Assembly (NCBI GenBank): GCA_910575795.1
Contig: CAJTGE010000003.1
Location: 63,043 to 127,042, forward strand
DNA length: 64,000 nt
Source of the DNA: Clostridiaceae bacterium
GTDB taxonomy: Bacteria > Bacillota > Clostridia > Lachnospirales > Lachnospiraceae
Direction: 5' to 3'
Numbering within the stretch: the stretch's first letter is position 1; each line of letters starts with the position of its first letter. Shown piece after piece: positions 24,858 through 34,892 of this stretch. The notes under the pieces were generated by a model. The model was not told where the DNA came from. It did not search any database and worked only from the letters and a program-made list of their open reading frames with translations. The translations under genes and the position numbers were made by a program.

Positions 24858-26007
24858 CTTCTATTCCACCGTATGTAAATTCAACCGTTTTTTCCATAGC
24901 GATCGACGTTTCAGGAATCGGCGTAAATACCGGCGAAGTTATCACAACGCGCTTTCCGCCGGCGGCGCGAACAAATTCCGTCAATGCGTCCGGGTTTATG
25001 TCCCGGCCGATCTTCGTCCTCTGCCAGTTTAAATATGTTTCTTTTGCGGCTTCAATGGATTCCTGAATCACCTTGATATTGTTCAAGTCGCTTCGTGCGA
25101 TATAGTAAACCGCTTTCAGGTTATAATTCACCACATCAGGCGCCGCCACAAGATCATTGTCTGTTAGCGGTATGATCGGGTTTTCCCGTAAATATTCCAG
25201 GCAACCGGAACAAAACGTCTTGCTGGGAAGGGCGCCGCCAACCAGAAGGATCCGAATATCAACGACCGCTTCCGTCGGTTCATATATTTTCACATCTTCA
25301 ATCGCGGCGCTGTTATACTGCTTCACCCAGTATTCGTAAGCGTCCGCCGGGCCGGCCACGGAATAAGAAGAAGGCGCCAGGAAGATTCTTTCCCGGAAGC
25401 TGTCTTCGGATTCTTCGCCGGTTCCGCCGTCTGATTTTGTAATATTCGATACGCCGGAAACATAAGGAACCGGATCGACGATCGTTTCAATCTGTCCGAC
25501 AATATATTCATTCCCGACTTCCCCGACGGTTTCGCACGTACAGTCAACATCGACGAAGGAATCGCCAGCTTTTACTTCCGCGTAATCATCAGTAGCAAAA
25601 TACACGCCATCGCCGGCCGTGATTCTGGTTCCTTGCGGAATATAGATCACGTCCTTTCTTATCTCCGAAAGTGTGAACCGCGCCGTCACAACTGCCGGTT
25701 TCGGCTCCTGAATAAAGGTTTTCTTGAAGGCGCCTAAATGCCGCAAGAAATTCCCCTTTGAGTATTTCAAAAGATTCATTTTCGCCGCATTATCTAATAT
25801 TTGATACATTTGAAAGTATTGACCGGCTTCTATCCTTAAATGGATATGTTCTTTGTCGCCAGGGCGAAGCGTAACCTTCCGGCCGGTTGCTTCCTGATAC
25901 TTCTTTTCATAGTCGGCGATCATTTCATTCAAAATTTTTTCGTATGATATATCATCGACAAAGGAAATATCAGGCAAATTATAAAGTTTTGAAATTTCAT
26001 TCTGCAT
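24850..26007 (-). CDS. Baseplate assembly protein J-like
   Basis: 385 residues. The pattern GDGVYFATDDYAEVKAGDSF, then GTGEESEDSFRERIFLAP, is characteristic of baseplate wedge J proteins of contractile tails. It overlaps both neighbours, in the standard W-J-I gene order. Confidence 0.9.
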   Translation of the reverse strand: MQNEISKLYNLPDISFVDDISYEKILNEMIADYEKKYQEATGRKVTLRPGDKEHIHLRIEAGQYFQMYQILDNAAKMNLLKYSKGNFLRHLGAFKKTFIQEPKPAVVTARFTLSEIRKDVIYIPQGTRITAGDGVYFATDDYAEVKAGDSFVDVDCTCETVGEVGNEYIVGQIETIVDPVPYVSGVSNITKSDGGTGEESEDSFRERIFLAPSSYSVAGPADAYEYWVKQYNSAAIEDVKIYEPTEAVVDIRILLVGGALPSKTFCSGCLEYLRENPIIPLTDNDLVAAPDVVNYNLKAVYYIARSDLNNIKVIQESIEAAKETYLNWQRTKIGRDINPDALTEFVRAAGGKRVVITSPVFTPIPETSIAMEKTVEFTYGGIEDD

Positions 26008-26311
26008 TGTATGTAAGCACCACCTTCGGAATCATATTTCCGGCGCCGCCGGAAGCTATAAATGATACTTCTTCCACGCTTGCGCGTGGTTCAAATTCTT
26101 CTATTAGTTCAATCGCACTTATTGTATAAAGATTCTGCGCGATATAGGCCGGGCTTGAAATAATATCAGGATCCAGCCCGATTTCCCGGTTATTCGGGAT
26201 TGTGCCTTTTATACAAGTCAAAAGAAAAAGGGCCTTTTCAAGAATTTCTTCCCGAAGTTCCCTTTCATAGACACTATTTATAATAATCTGAACGTCGTCT
26301 ATTATTAACAC
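25997..26311 (-). CDS. GPW/gp25-like baseplate protein
   Basis: 104 residues. ALFLLTCIKGTIPNNREIGL with IGLDPDIIS fits the gp25/GPW fold of the baseplate wedge. It sits directly upstream of J as in P2-like phages. Confidence 0.8.
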   Translation of the reverse strand: MLIIDDVQIIINSVYERELREEILEKALFLLTCIKGTIPNNREIGLDPDIISSPAYIAQNLYTISAIELIEEFEPRASVEEVSFIASGGAGNMIPKVVLTYNAE

Positions 26312-26323
26312 AATATCACCGCC

Positions 26324-26713
26324 TTACAGATATTCTTTCGCCGTGACTGTAATCGCAACGGAAACAAGTTCGCCGTGATTCCAGACTTCTTTATAATCTT
26401 CGTCTATTCCGGTTATAACCCATTTTCCGCCGCCGACTTTGTGTCCGCCCAGGACGAAAGAATTTACAACCCCTTGTTCACACATCAAGGTTATTTTGTG
26501 AACCATGCTCCAGGGCCGGACGCCGTGACCGGCGATAAATTTCATTTCAAAAGTTACGCCCTGGTTCTGCGGCCCTTCAAACTCCAATTCGGATTTTTTT
26601 CTATATCGCTTGTGTTCAGAATATGACGCCGAAATTGTCCTTTTTAAATTGTTAAATGTGCAAATTCTTCTATCGTTTGTTTCAAATATCACTTCGCCGA
26701 AATAGCCTATCAA
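26324..26713 (-). CDS. GpU-like tail protein
   Basis: 129 residues. The pattern IGYFGEVIFETNDRRICTF at the N-terminus is that of P2 GpU-like proteins, which complete the tail end near the tube. Context between gpV-like and gp25-like genes agrees. Confidence 0.7.
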   Translation of the reverse strand: MIGYFGEVIFETNDRRICTFNNLKRTISASYSEHKRYRKKSELEFEGPQNQGVTFEMKFIAGHGVRPWSMVHKITLMCEQGVVNSFVLGGHKVGGGKWVITGIDEDYKEVWNHGELVSVAITVTAKEYL

Positions 26714-26730
26714 ACAGAATCACCCCATTT

Positions 26731-27189
26731 CTACCCCGGATAACTGCCGTCAACGGTCAAATTTCCGCCCACATGGACGTTTCCGGTTGTTTTTATCGAC
26801 TTTGCTTCAATAGCGCCGTCAACGGTCAAATCACCGGCTATATTCAGCGATTCCACGTGTACAGAATCGCTTACAATGTCAAGCCGCTTTTCTTCTCGAT
26901 CGTATCTGATATAGCTTCCGTCGCCGAAGTCTTTCCGCCAGATCCCGGCCACGCCTTCGACGGGCCGGTTTCCGGTTGTGTAAGGCGGAACAAGTATCAT
27001 TCCGCGCGTTCCGCCGTTCTGTAAGTGAATAACATAAACCATTGTGTCAATCTCTGGCGGATTCCATTCATTAGACCATAAAGGCATGAAGGGTGACAAA
27101 GAATTATCCCGATCCTTATAAACGACCTGGGCCGTTCCCTCTGCATGGTTCACGGCCGATATATAGCCGACGCGCACAACGTCAGACAT
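26731..27189 (-). CDS. Baseplate spike protein V-like
   Basis: 152 residues. Central OB-fold (ISAVNHAEGTAQVVYKDRD) and C-terminal beta-helix of short repeats (GDLTVDGAIEAKSIKTTGNV) match gpV membrane-piercing spikes of contractile phages. Confidence 0.85.
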   Translation of the reverse strand: MSDVVRVGYISAVNHAEGTAQVVYKDRDNSLSPFMPLWSNEWNPPEIDTMVYVIHLQNGGTRGMILVPPYTTGNRPVEGVAGIWRKDFGDGSYIRYDREEKRLDIVSDSVHVESLNIAGDLTVDGAIEAKSIKTTGNVHVGGNLTVDGSYPG

Positions 27190-27205
27190 TTTCTTGCCCC
27201 CCTCT

Positions 27206-28471
27206 CTATCCTGGTATGGTTAGTGTCGTCCCCGGATAAATCCAATGTCCGTTACTGGACGAAGATTTCCCGTGTGATTTTGCCGCGGATTCGATAACGC
27301 TTGAATTTGCGTTGTAAATCTGCATATACTTTGCGCCGGATCCTAAATGGTTTGTGCTGATTTTCCAAAGGGTATCACCCGATACAATCGTATAGGTTTT
27401 AGCCTTCGTCGAAGGATCCGCCGCCTTCTTTGTAGTGCTTCCAGAAGCGACCGTCGCAACCGTAACGCCTTTTACAATAATACACAAGTGCATATCCAGC
27501 GAACAAAAATAACCGCCGCCGGCGTTCTTTTCGTGCGTGACGGTATCAATATAATATTTCCCGTCCAGCTTCCCGAAGCCGGTCATTTTTACGCACTTGC
27601 TGGATATATATTTCGTGTCCCCCTTGACTTTTACATTCATCGTCTGGCATTGTCTGTTATGTTCAAGCAATTTCGCCTTTGCCTTGACTTCGGCGTCTTG
27701 AAGGCTTTCGGCTGTTTCGTTCAGCTTCAGGATCCGGCTTCCGTCTTGCAACATGAATTTATATGTCAAGGTCTGATTCTTCTTTGAATCGGTATAAGAA
27801 ATCGAAACGCCGTCATAAGCGCGTGTCATTCCTTTTTTTGCCGACCATGATTCGGTTTCCGTCCGGTCAATCGAAAGGGACGTCCCCTTCTTCTCATACT
27901 CCACACTATCAAAGACAACTATTTTCCGGTTGTATAATTTCATTGCCAGATTGTAGGAAGAACAAAGATTAAAGGCGAATGAAATATCTTCCTGATTCGA
28001 TTGTTCCAGTTCATCGACCGGATAATCTTGACCGGAAAAGAAAAGCCCGACGCCGGCTTTTTTTGCGATTTCTGAAAGGATTCCTTTCACCGACGTTTTC
28101 TTCCAGGTCTTCGATTTCTTTGTGACGTTGAAGTCTGTATTGATCGGCGTCGTTATGCCGCCGACGGAAGCCGTTGAAGGCGGCCCCGAAAAACTCAAAT
28201 CATCAATCAGGAAATATCCACAATTAAATTTCCGGTTGTCGCCTTCCTTCTTCCAGTTTGTCAGTTTGATAATTGTTTCGACATAATCCCCCTGAACGGG
28301 GATCCAGCTTCCCGACCACTTTCCGCTTCTGTTATTCAGCTTCAAAGTCACCGTGTCGGCCGTTCCACTGGCATGATCCACATACTGAAAACTTTCGATA
28401 TAGTCAGTAATTGTCTTTGTTATGTCGTTACCGTTATATAATACAGTTACGGAAGATTGACGCGCCTTCAT
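27206..28471 (-). CDS. Tail hub protein D-like with C-terminal LysM
   Basis: 421 residues. Residues 1-330 match late control gene D hub proteins (VLYNGNDITKTITDYIESF near the start). Residues 365-421 form a LysM domain (YTIVSGDTLWKISTNHLGSG), which binds peptidoglycan. Encoded beside the gpX-like LysM protein, so two LysM units are present at the tail tip. Confidence 0.85.
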   Translation of the reverse strand: MKARQSSVTVLYNGNDITKTITDYIESFQYVDHASGTADTVTLKLNNRSGKWSGSWIPVQGDYVETIIKLTNWKKEGDNRKFNCGYFLIDDLSFSGPPSTASVGGITTPINTDFNVTKKSKTWKKTSVKGILSEIAKKAGVGLFFSGQDYPVDELEQSNQEDISFAFNLCSSYNLAMKLYNRKIVVFDSVEYEKKGTSLSIDRTETESWSAKKGMTRAYDGVSISYTDSKKNQTLTYKFMLQDGSRILKLNETAESLQDAEVKAKAKLLEHNRQCQTMNVKVKGDTKYISSKCVKMTGFGKLDGKYYIDTVTHEKNAGGGYFCSLDMHLCIIVKGVTVATVASGSTTKKAADPSTKAKTYTIVSGDTLWKISTNHLGSGAKYMQIYNANSSVIESAAKSHGKSSSSNGHWIYPGTTLTIPG

Positions 28472-28474
28472 GCT

Positions 28475-28684
28475 TTACAATCTCCATTCCGGGACGTCTT
28501 CTTCGTCTTCTTCCGGCAATTTCGGGATATAAACCTTCGTTCCGGCCGAAAAGACGTAAATTTCCAGCAAATCGGCGTTATTTTGAAGAAGAAGGCCGAT
28601 ATATTTCACGTCCCCGTAAAACTGATAGGCGATTGAATCCCACATATCGCCTTGTACCGTGGTATATATCCGGTTTTCGTCCAT
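28475..28684 (-). CDS. gpX-like LysM tail protein
   Basis: 69 residues with a LysM-like fold (VQGDMWDSIAYQFYGDVKYI), equivalent to P2 gpX between the tape measure and hub genes. Confidence 0.8.
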   Translation of the reverse strand: MDENRIYTTVQGDMWDSIAYQFYGDVKYIGLLLQNNADLLEIYVFSAGTKVYIPKLPEEDEEDVPEWRL

Positions 28685-28699
28685 ATATCAGGCCCCCTT

Positions 28700-31600
28700 T
28701 CATGCCGGCGCGAACGAAGTCCGCTGATTCTGCCAGTTGTATTCCGCCATCATTTGATTAAATTTCTCCTGGGACATATCAAGCGCCGACTGAACGTCTT
28801 CTTTGCTCGCGTTCCCCTGGATAATCACTTGCGGCGAATAGACGATCCGTTGTGAATCGTCCGTTGAACTCGTTTCGCTGGTTCTGTTCACGGTGTTATT
28901 ATTGTTTATTGTGTTATAAAGTTCTTTTGTGACGGATCCGCCTTCCTGGCCTACCGCCTGGCCGCCTTCGACTAACTGTTTGATTCTTCCGAACATATCC
29001 GCGGCGCCGCTTGCTTCCGGCTGGCTCCCGACCACGCCGGCGACGACCGATTTCATGTTTGACCATAATTCAGAAAGAGGAAGGACAGCTTCTTTTCCAG
29101 CTTCGCCGCCGCCCAAAAGGGAACCGCCGTTCGCGCCAAAGATCGTCGGCCCCGTCAGGATTCCGCCGTCTTTGTACCACTCGACGCCGATTTTCGGAAT
29201 CGAAGGCGGCGAAAGCGAGAAGGAACCGCTTATTGAAAAATGTGGCAACTTAATTTTCGGAAGCGATAAGTGGCAACCAGAAAAGAAATTCTTGATCGCG
29301 TTCAGCCCGTTTTGTACGGTCTGTTTTGCCGCTTCCAGTTTCGACGATATTCCGCTTTTGATTTCTTCAAATTTTGAAGTTGCGGCTTGCTTCGCCGCGT
29401 CCAGTTTTGAAGCAAAGGCGGATCTGATAGATTCCAGTTTTCCGCCGGTTAATGTGTTCACGGCCGACATAACATTTGAAAAAGTACCTTGTACGCCAGC
29501 CATCGCGCCGGCGACAATCCCTTTTATTCCGCCGCCGGCGTTCGTGTATGCTGTTTTCATGCTTTCCAGGTTTGAAGATACGTTTGAAACGGCCTGGGAC
29601 ATAAAATTTCCTATTGTAGACTTCACGCTGTTAAAAGCGTTTGAAACGTTCGTTCCCACCGCGGACAATTTTTCACTGAATTTTGACCGCATTTCTTCCA
29701 ATTTTCCGCCGGTCAAGTTGTTTATAAAGGAATATCCGGCTGTATAATAGCCCTTCACTCCCTCCATAGCGGCCGCGGCTATTCCCTTTATTCCGCCGCC
29801 GTGTTGCTCGTATGCCGACTTTATATTTGAAAGTTTTTCCGTGATTGTATCTTTCGCGGCCGAAAGAACGGTTCCGGCCTTCTCCTTGATCGAAGTCCAG
29901 GCGGCGGACGCCTTTTCTTTGATCGCCGTCAATTTTCCGCCCGTCGCGGTATCTATCGCATTGAACGCGCCGACAACAACGCCTTTCAGCGCATTAAGCG
30001 GCGCCAGCGCCAGCGAAGAAAGAGCCTTGAAGGCGCCAGAAAAGATATTTTTCAGCCCGTCAAGCGCTTTCGACCAATCGCCAGAAAAAACGCCGGTCAC
30101 AAACTGAATGATCCCCTGGAATACCTGTTTCACGCCGTCGAATACGCCCGTCACGGTCTGCTTCCAACTCTCGAAAATTGAGGATATGAAAGCGAACGCG
30201 GCCGGAAATTTGTCGGCGAACGCCTGAATCGCGGCCGTGGCCTTCTCTTTCAGGTTGTTAAATACGCCGACGATCCATTGTCCCAACTGCGAAGCCTTTT
30301 CTTTCACCGTGTCCCAGTTTTTATAAAGCAAAACGCCAATCGCCACAACCGCGGCAATCGCCAGGATAATAAGGCCGATCGGGCTTGTCAGGAAGGTAAA
30401 AGCGGCGCCAAGTGCCGAAGTGACGGCCGTTCCTACCGTACAAATCGCGTTCCATGCTGTCATAGCGGCCGTTTGCGCCCAGGTTGCGGCCGTGCTGGCT
30501 CCTTTCAAAATTGCGTCTTTCGCATATAAGGCGTGCAAATACAAAGTTTCCGCCTTATCCTTTACTTTCAGGGCGATATTTGCCAGCATAGCCTTCTTTT
30601 CTGCTATAAACACGGTTACAAGGGCCTTGACCGCCTTCGCCGCGTTCATGGTATCTTTTGCCAGCCCGACTATTTTCATAGACGCTATCGCGCCGGCAAC
30701 GCCTATAATAATAGGTTTCAGCGCCCCCCATTCATTTAACTTCTGGTAGACCGTGGCCGCGGCGCCGATCACTTTCATAATAGCGCCAACAACCGACGGA
30801 AGGGCCGTTGTTGCAATAAAAGAAATGACGGGCTTCGCCTTTTCAAACGCTTCAAAAAATTTATCTTTCAGATCCAGGGCGACCGCGATCACCTTATCAA
30901 TAGCCGGCTTGTTTTCCTCGATTTTTGCCTTGATATTTTCAAAGGCTGTTCTTCCGGTATTCGCCAGGAATTGAAACGCCGCGACGCCTTTATTTTTCAC
31001 ATCTTCCAGAATCGGACGAACCATTCCAAAGAAAGCGACGGCCTTATCCTTGAATAAAGCAATCGCCGGAACGGCCCTTTCTGATAGCGCCTGAATAAAT
31101 CCGGTCACTTTTTCCGTGATTTTCGGTATATGATCGGCAACTGCGAAAATTGCGTCCTTCGCCATAGGCGCGAAGATTTTACACAACCGGATCTTCGCGT
31201 CGTCTACCGCGGAACCGAAAACCGCCATCGCGCCCGGTAAAGTGTCCGTCACTTTTCCGGCCATATCCATCATAGCGCCTTCTGCGTTGTATAGTTCATC
31301 GTTTAGGGCTTGCCACTCTGAACGGCCGTCCGCTGTTGTGGTATTCAATCCAGACAGAAGATCGTTCAGCGTGTCGATCTGCGTCTTTCCGCCGATAGCC
31401 GCAAGCGCGGCGTTCCGTTCTTCTTCTGTCAGGTCTTTTGTTGCTTCATTGACAAGTTGAAGGGTTTCTTGAAGCCCGATGAACTTCCCTTCGCTGTCAA
31501 AGGCGGAAATACCTAACTTCTTCATCATCGCGCCGGCCTGGCCGGTTCCCGACGTTAGGTTAATTAAAACAGTATTTAATTTGTTTCCGGCTTCTGATCC

Positions 31601-32257
31601 TTTGATTCCGCGGTTCGCCAGCACTCCAAGCGCCGTCGCGCTATCTTCCACGGATACGCCTAAATTGTTCAGGACGCCGCCACAACCGATATATGCTTCC
31701 ATAAGCTGTTGCGCCGTCTGGTTTGATTTATTATTCGCCTTACACGCCACATCAAGATAGCCTGATAGTTCATCGACGGTAAGGCCCAACGCACTCATTG
31801 AATCAGTTACCAAATCAGAACACGTCGCCAGATCCATTCCAGTAGCTTCCGACAACCGAAGAACCGGTTCCAGGGCCGAAATAGAAGTGTTCACGTCCCA
31901 GCCGGCAAGGGCCATATATCCCAGGGCTTCGCTTGCTTCCGTTGCTGTTTTGGTTGTCTTTTTCCCCATTTCCAGGGCGGCGGCTTCCAGTTTTGCGTAT
32001 TCTTCACTTGTGGCGCCGGCCGTGGCGGCCGTGTTCGCCATCGCTTGATCGAAATCTGCATAGACGGAAACGGCGTCTTTTACGAAATCGCCTATCTTTA
32101 CCGCCGCAAACGCGGCCGTGGCAATTTTCGCGGCCGTTTTCGCGGCTTTTCCGATAGAATCCAGCTTCTTATTGACGCCGCCGACCGACTTTTCAAGGGA
32201 ACTCTGTATTTTACCGCCGATTTCTAGCGCCAGTTCGTAAGTTGTTTTGTTTGCCAA
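28700..32257 (-). CDS. Tail tape measure protein
   Basis: 1185 residues, TTG start at 32257 with no alternative as good. It sets tail length. Mostly helical with Ala-rich repeats, two hydrophobic stretches in the middle (near residues 500 and 640), and a series of similar helical units (KLESIRSAFASKLDAAKQA and relatives) between about 780 and 1040. The N-terminal TP901-type core domain is at about residues 50-340. Overlaps the frameshifted chaperone product by 47 bases. Confidence 0.92.
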   Translation of the reverse strand: MANKTTYELALEIGGKIQSSLEKSVGGVNKKLDSIGKAAKTAAKIATAAFAAVKIGDFVKDAVSVYADFDQAMANTAATAGATSEEYAKLEAAALEMGKKTTKTATEASEALGYMALAGWDVNTSISALEPVLRLSEATGMDLATCSDLVTDSMSALGLTVDELSGYLDVACKANNKSNQTAQQLMEAYIGCGGVLNNLGVSVEDSATALGVLANRGIKGSEAGNKLNTVLINLTSGTGQAGAMMKKLGISAFDSEGKFIGLQETLQLVNEATKDLTEEERNAALAAIGGKTQIDTLNDLLSGLNTTTADGRSEWQALNDELYNAEGAMMDMAGKVTDTLPGAMAVFGSAVDDAKIRLCKIFAPMAKDAIFAVADHIPKITEKVTGFIQALSERAVPAIALFKDKAVAFFGMVRPILEDVKNKGVAAFQFLANTGRTAFENIKAKIEENKPAIDKVIAVALDLKDKFFEAFEKAKPVISFIATTALPSVVGAIMKVIGAAATVYQKLNEWGALKPIIIGVAGAIASMKIVGLAKDTMNAAKAVKALVTVFIAEKKAMLANIALKVKDKAETLYLHALYAKDAILKGASTAATWAQTAAMTAWNAICTVGTAVTSALGAAFTFLTSPIGLIILAIAAVVAIGVLLYKNWDTVKEKASQLGQWIVGVFNNLKEKATAAIQAFADKFPAAFAFISSIFESWKQTVTGVFDGVKQVFQGIIQFVTGVFSGDWSKALDGLKNIFSGAFKALSSLALAPLNALKGVVVGAFNAIDTATGGKLTAIKEKASAAWTSIKEKAGTVLSAAKDTITEKLSNIKSAYEQHGGGIKGIAAAAMEGVKGYYTAGYSFINNLTGGKLEEMRSKFSEKLSAVGTNVSNAFNSVKSTIGNFMSQAVSNVSSNLESMKTAYTNAGGGIKGIVAGAMAGVQGTFSNVMSAVNTLTGGKLESIRSAFASKLDAAKQAATSKFEEIKSGISSKLEAAKQTVQNGLNAIKNFFSGCHLSLPKIKLPHFSISGSFSLSPPSIPKIGVEWYKDGGILTGPTIFGANGGSLLGGGEAGKEAVLPLSELWSNMKSVVAGVVGSQPEASGAADMFGRIKQLVEGGQAVGQEGGSVTKELYNTINNNNTVNRTSETSSTDDSQRIVYSPQVIIQGNASKEDVQSALDMSQEKFNQMMAEYNWQNQRTSFAPA

Positions 32258-32821
32258 TTTCGCCCACTTCCTTTGCTATGTCGATAAAATCATCGACCGG
32301 AAGATCGGTAAAAAAGTCCATTCCGGTATTTGTCGCCATAGACAGATAAACCGAAGTTTTCTGAATGTCGCGGCCGGAATCATGCCTTATTCGTCTTTGT
32401 AGAAAAAACCCACGACGGCATTTTTGATCTTTTCCACCTCTCCGACCGGAAGATCCTCGAAGTATTCGGCCGGAAGGCCGGTGACTTTTGTTGCGACGAT
32501 CTTTGCGTAAGTCGTCGTCGATTCGGGAACAAAGGAAGAAACGCCGGTCTTGTTGAAGGCTTTTTCGATCGCTGTCAAATCGCGGCCGCGAAGGTCTTCC
32601 AGGCCGTGAAGGTCAAGTTCCGTGAAGGTTTCCCCGTCAAAGACATAGGGCTTTCTGAACTTGATAATAAGTTCGTCGTCGTCACCCTCTTTCGCAGGAA
32701 GAAGGGACGCGCCAGACGCGGCCGGGGACTGCGCGACCGGGATTTCCTGATTGTTCATTCCCTGGTTTTCGCCTTCGGCTCCGTTATAGTCTTCTCTGTT
32801 CATTTCCTGATAGTTTTCCAT
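32211..32821 (-). CDS. Tail assembly chaperone, -1 frameshift product
   Basis: Frame 0 ends at 32387. A canonical slippery heptamer T-TTT-TTC occurs in the codons for GFF just before the stop. Shifting back one base opens 63 further codons (including DIQKTSVYLSMATNTGMDFF and LPVDDFIDIAKEVGEI) up to TAA at 32211. This G/GT (gpE/E') arrangement between tube and tape-measure genes is nearly universal in tailed phages. Total length would be about 203 residues from the internal ATG at 32821. Confidence 0.88.
32387..32821 (-). CDS. Tail assembly chaperone, short form
   Basis: About 144 residues from the ATG at 32821 (GAGGAA ribosome site; an upstream ATG at 32851 is possible). Helical, acidic, with the core DLHGLEDLRGRDLTAIEKAF and a C-terminus ending in YKDE. 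It coats the tape measure protein during tail assembly, together with the frameshifted form. Confidence 0.85.
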   Translation of the reverse strand: MENYQEMNREDYNGAEGENQGMNNQEIPVAQSPAASGASLLPAKEGDDDELIIKFRKPYVFDGETFTELDLHGLEDLRGRDLTAIEKAFNKTGVSSFVPESTTTYAKIVATKVTGLPAEYFEDLPVGEVEKIKNAVVGFFYKDE

Positions 32822-32895
32822 TTGCTCATTTCCTCGCTTTCTTTTTTGCATGATGAAGGCGGCGCCATGCCTGAAAGCATTTCGCCGCCTTTTGT

Positions 32896-33411
32896 TTAAA
32901 TCTGGCTTCTAACCTTCTGTAAACGGTCAACGCCGTTTAACTTCCATATCAGATTGAATTTATCCAGTTCAAGGACTGTCGCGCCGCCTATTGTGATCTT
33001 GCAATAGGTAATCTCCCGGACGACTTTCGGTTCGCCCTTGCCGCCTTTTTTCAGGGAACCAAGTTCAAACGATTTCACTTTTCCCTTCGTGGTGACAACA
33101 ATCCCTTCATAGTCGTTTGTCTGCGTCGCCGTGTTTAAAACCTGCATAGATCCGCGATAGGTAATCATTCCGGTCTGGCATACAAAATCAAAGTATTCAC
33201 GGCCGATATTCTGGAAGGACGTTTCCGTTTCCAGGGAACCGAAGGAACCTTCGACCGCTTCTTCGATTTCTCCGCCAATGCCGGCGCCGTCGATCGTTTC
33301 GGTTAAATACTCGAAGCTGGGAAGCGCCACTTCGGAAGTCAGGCCGACGTATTTGTGACCGGATCCGTAGGCGTTAAAATTGTTTAATACCGTAGGAATT
33401 TTATATCCCAT
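32896..33411 (-). CDS. Tail tube protein (FII-like)
   Basis: 171 residues, matching P2 FII major tube proteins (IPTVLNNFNAYGSGHKYVGL, later KTRYYK-like lysine-rich edge KGKVKSFELGSLKKGG). It forms the inner tube of the contractile tail and follows the sheath gene. Confidence 0.88.
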   Translation of the reverse strand: MGYKIPTVLNNFNAYGSGHKYVGLTSEVALPSFEYLTETIDGAGIGGEIEEAVEGSFGSLETETSFQNIGREYFDFVCQTGMITYRGSMQVLNTATQTNDYEGIVVTTKGKVKSFELGSLKKGGKGEPKVVREITYCKITIGGATVLELDKFNLIWKLNGVDRLQKVRSQI

Positions 33412-34886
33412 TATTCAGCACCCCCTTCAAGCGCGGCTTCGGTAATCGTGGGATCGAACTCGAAGACGTTTTCAATATCTTCCGCCGGCGCATATCCACC
33501 GATCCGCGTATGGAATTTGATATGTCCGTTCAGAATTTCGTTGATCGGGTTTTCGTCGTGATCGAAGACGATTTCGCCGCCGGCTATATCGTCCGAACCC
33601 TGTAATCCGTTCAACTGCATATTAAAGCCGGACACAACTTCGTCAATCAGCCGATAATTTGTCAGATCATCGACATTCTGGAAGAAGGACAGCTTAAAGT
33701 TATTTTCGATATAATCGAAAATCGTCACAATGTTGATCCACCGGTCAAGCGGATCCGTAGAAGACGGATAAGCCGCCGTATTATTCCCCCAGCACTTCCA
33801 GCCGTTGACATTGATCGCCGTCACGACGCCGCAAGCGTTCAGATAGTCGTTTGCTTCGTCCATTTCAAGGACAACTTCTTCCCCGTCTGCCGTATAAAGC
33901 CCGGTGATTTTAATATCCTTATTCGACGGGGAACGGGACGGAACGCCGCCATTATTCGCGGCCAAATACTCCATATGCGCCGCCATCTGCGCGGAATAGT
34001 AATATTTATAGTCCCCTACCCCAACAAGCGGCCACATGGGGATAGTGTCGCGGTCAGAACACGCGCTTTTATCCTTGTATTCCTTCACTTCTTCCATGCT
34101 GTCAGCCTTGCCTTCTGCGGTATCAAGATCAACGACGACCTTCGCCGTGAAAAGACTTGATATAAGCTGGGACTTTGCCGCAAGCGCCAGTTTTACGGCC
34201 GGAATATGCGACCAGCCAGGCGCCAGAAGAAGCGACGGAACGATCCCGAATTTCGGATATACGCGGCCGATCAGTTCCATTCCGGTTTTCTTCTTCGTCT
34301 TCACGTCATAGGATCCGATAATGTCTTCGTATGTTACCAGGGACGGATCAAGCTGGGCGAAGGTTGCTTTCAGGTTCTTTTCTGCCGCCGCGGCGCCCGT
34401 GGTTACGATTGCCACCGTAACGGTTCCGTCCGTATTGAAAGACGCGATATAATCTTCATCAGGCTTATACACTGTTTCGGACTCTCCCGTCGAAGCGATC
34501 GAAAGTTTATCAAGCAAAATCCCCGTTTCAGGAATCTTCACTTTGCCGCCCTCGACGGCGTATTCCTTCGATAACTCCGCTTTCACGTGCTTTTCAGGAT
34601 CCAGGACGTTAATCATAATCAGCGGCGCCACGCCGAACACATCGAAAGTCGCATACATGGACTGGCAAAGGGTATAATTTTTGAAGTCGGTACAATACCC
34701 CAGGCCGGCAATCGCGGCCGCTTTATTATGAAAAACAAACGGCTTGTTTACCGTGTCGTAAGGATCCGCGGCCAGGTTGACCGGCGCCGTTCCTATTACG
34801 CACTGTAAGCAACCGTCAGACGTAATCGGAACCGCTAATTGAGTGGGCCGGCGGCTCGTGCGGATTCCATGCTTATAATTAGACAT
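33411..34886 (-). CDS. Tail sheath protein
   Basis: 491 residues. The C-terminal region (INVNGWKCWGNNTAAYPSST and WINIVTIFDYIENNFKLSFF) is the conserved sheath domain. Presence of sheath plus tube shows a contractile (myovirus-type) tail. Confidence 0.92.
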   Translation of the reverse strand: MSNYKHGIRTSRRPTQLAVPITSDGCLQCVIGTAPVNLAADPYDTVNKPFVFHNKAAAIAGLGYCTDFKNYTLCQSMYATFDVFGVAPLIMINVLDPEKHVKAELSKEYAVEGGKVKIPETGILLDKLSIASTGESETVYKPDEDYIASFNTDGTVTVAIVTTGAAAAEKNLKATFAQLDPSLVTYEDIIGSYDVKTKKKTGMELIGRVYPKFGIVPSLLLAPGWSHIPAVKLALAAKSQLISSLFTAKVVVDLDTAEGKADSMEEVKEYKDKSACSDRDTIPMWPLVGVGDYKYYYSAQMAAHMEYLAANNGGVPSRSPSNKDIKITGLYTADGEEVVLEMDEANDYLNACGVVTAINVNGWKCWGNNTAAYPSSTDPLDRWINIVTIFDYIENNFKLSFFQNVDDLTNYRLIDEVVSGFNMQLNGLQGSDDIAGGEIVFDHDENPINEILNGHIKFHTRIGGYAPAEDIENVFEFDPTITEAALEGGAE

Positions 34887-34892
34887 ACTCTT

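Noticed and set aside
28929..29747. Antisense frame in the tape measure gene
   Set aside because: Mirror of repetitive Ala-rich coding sequence; no independent evidence of a gene.
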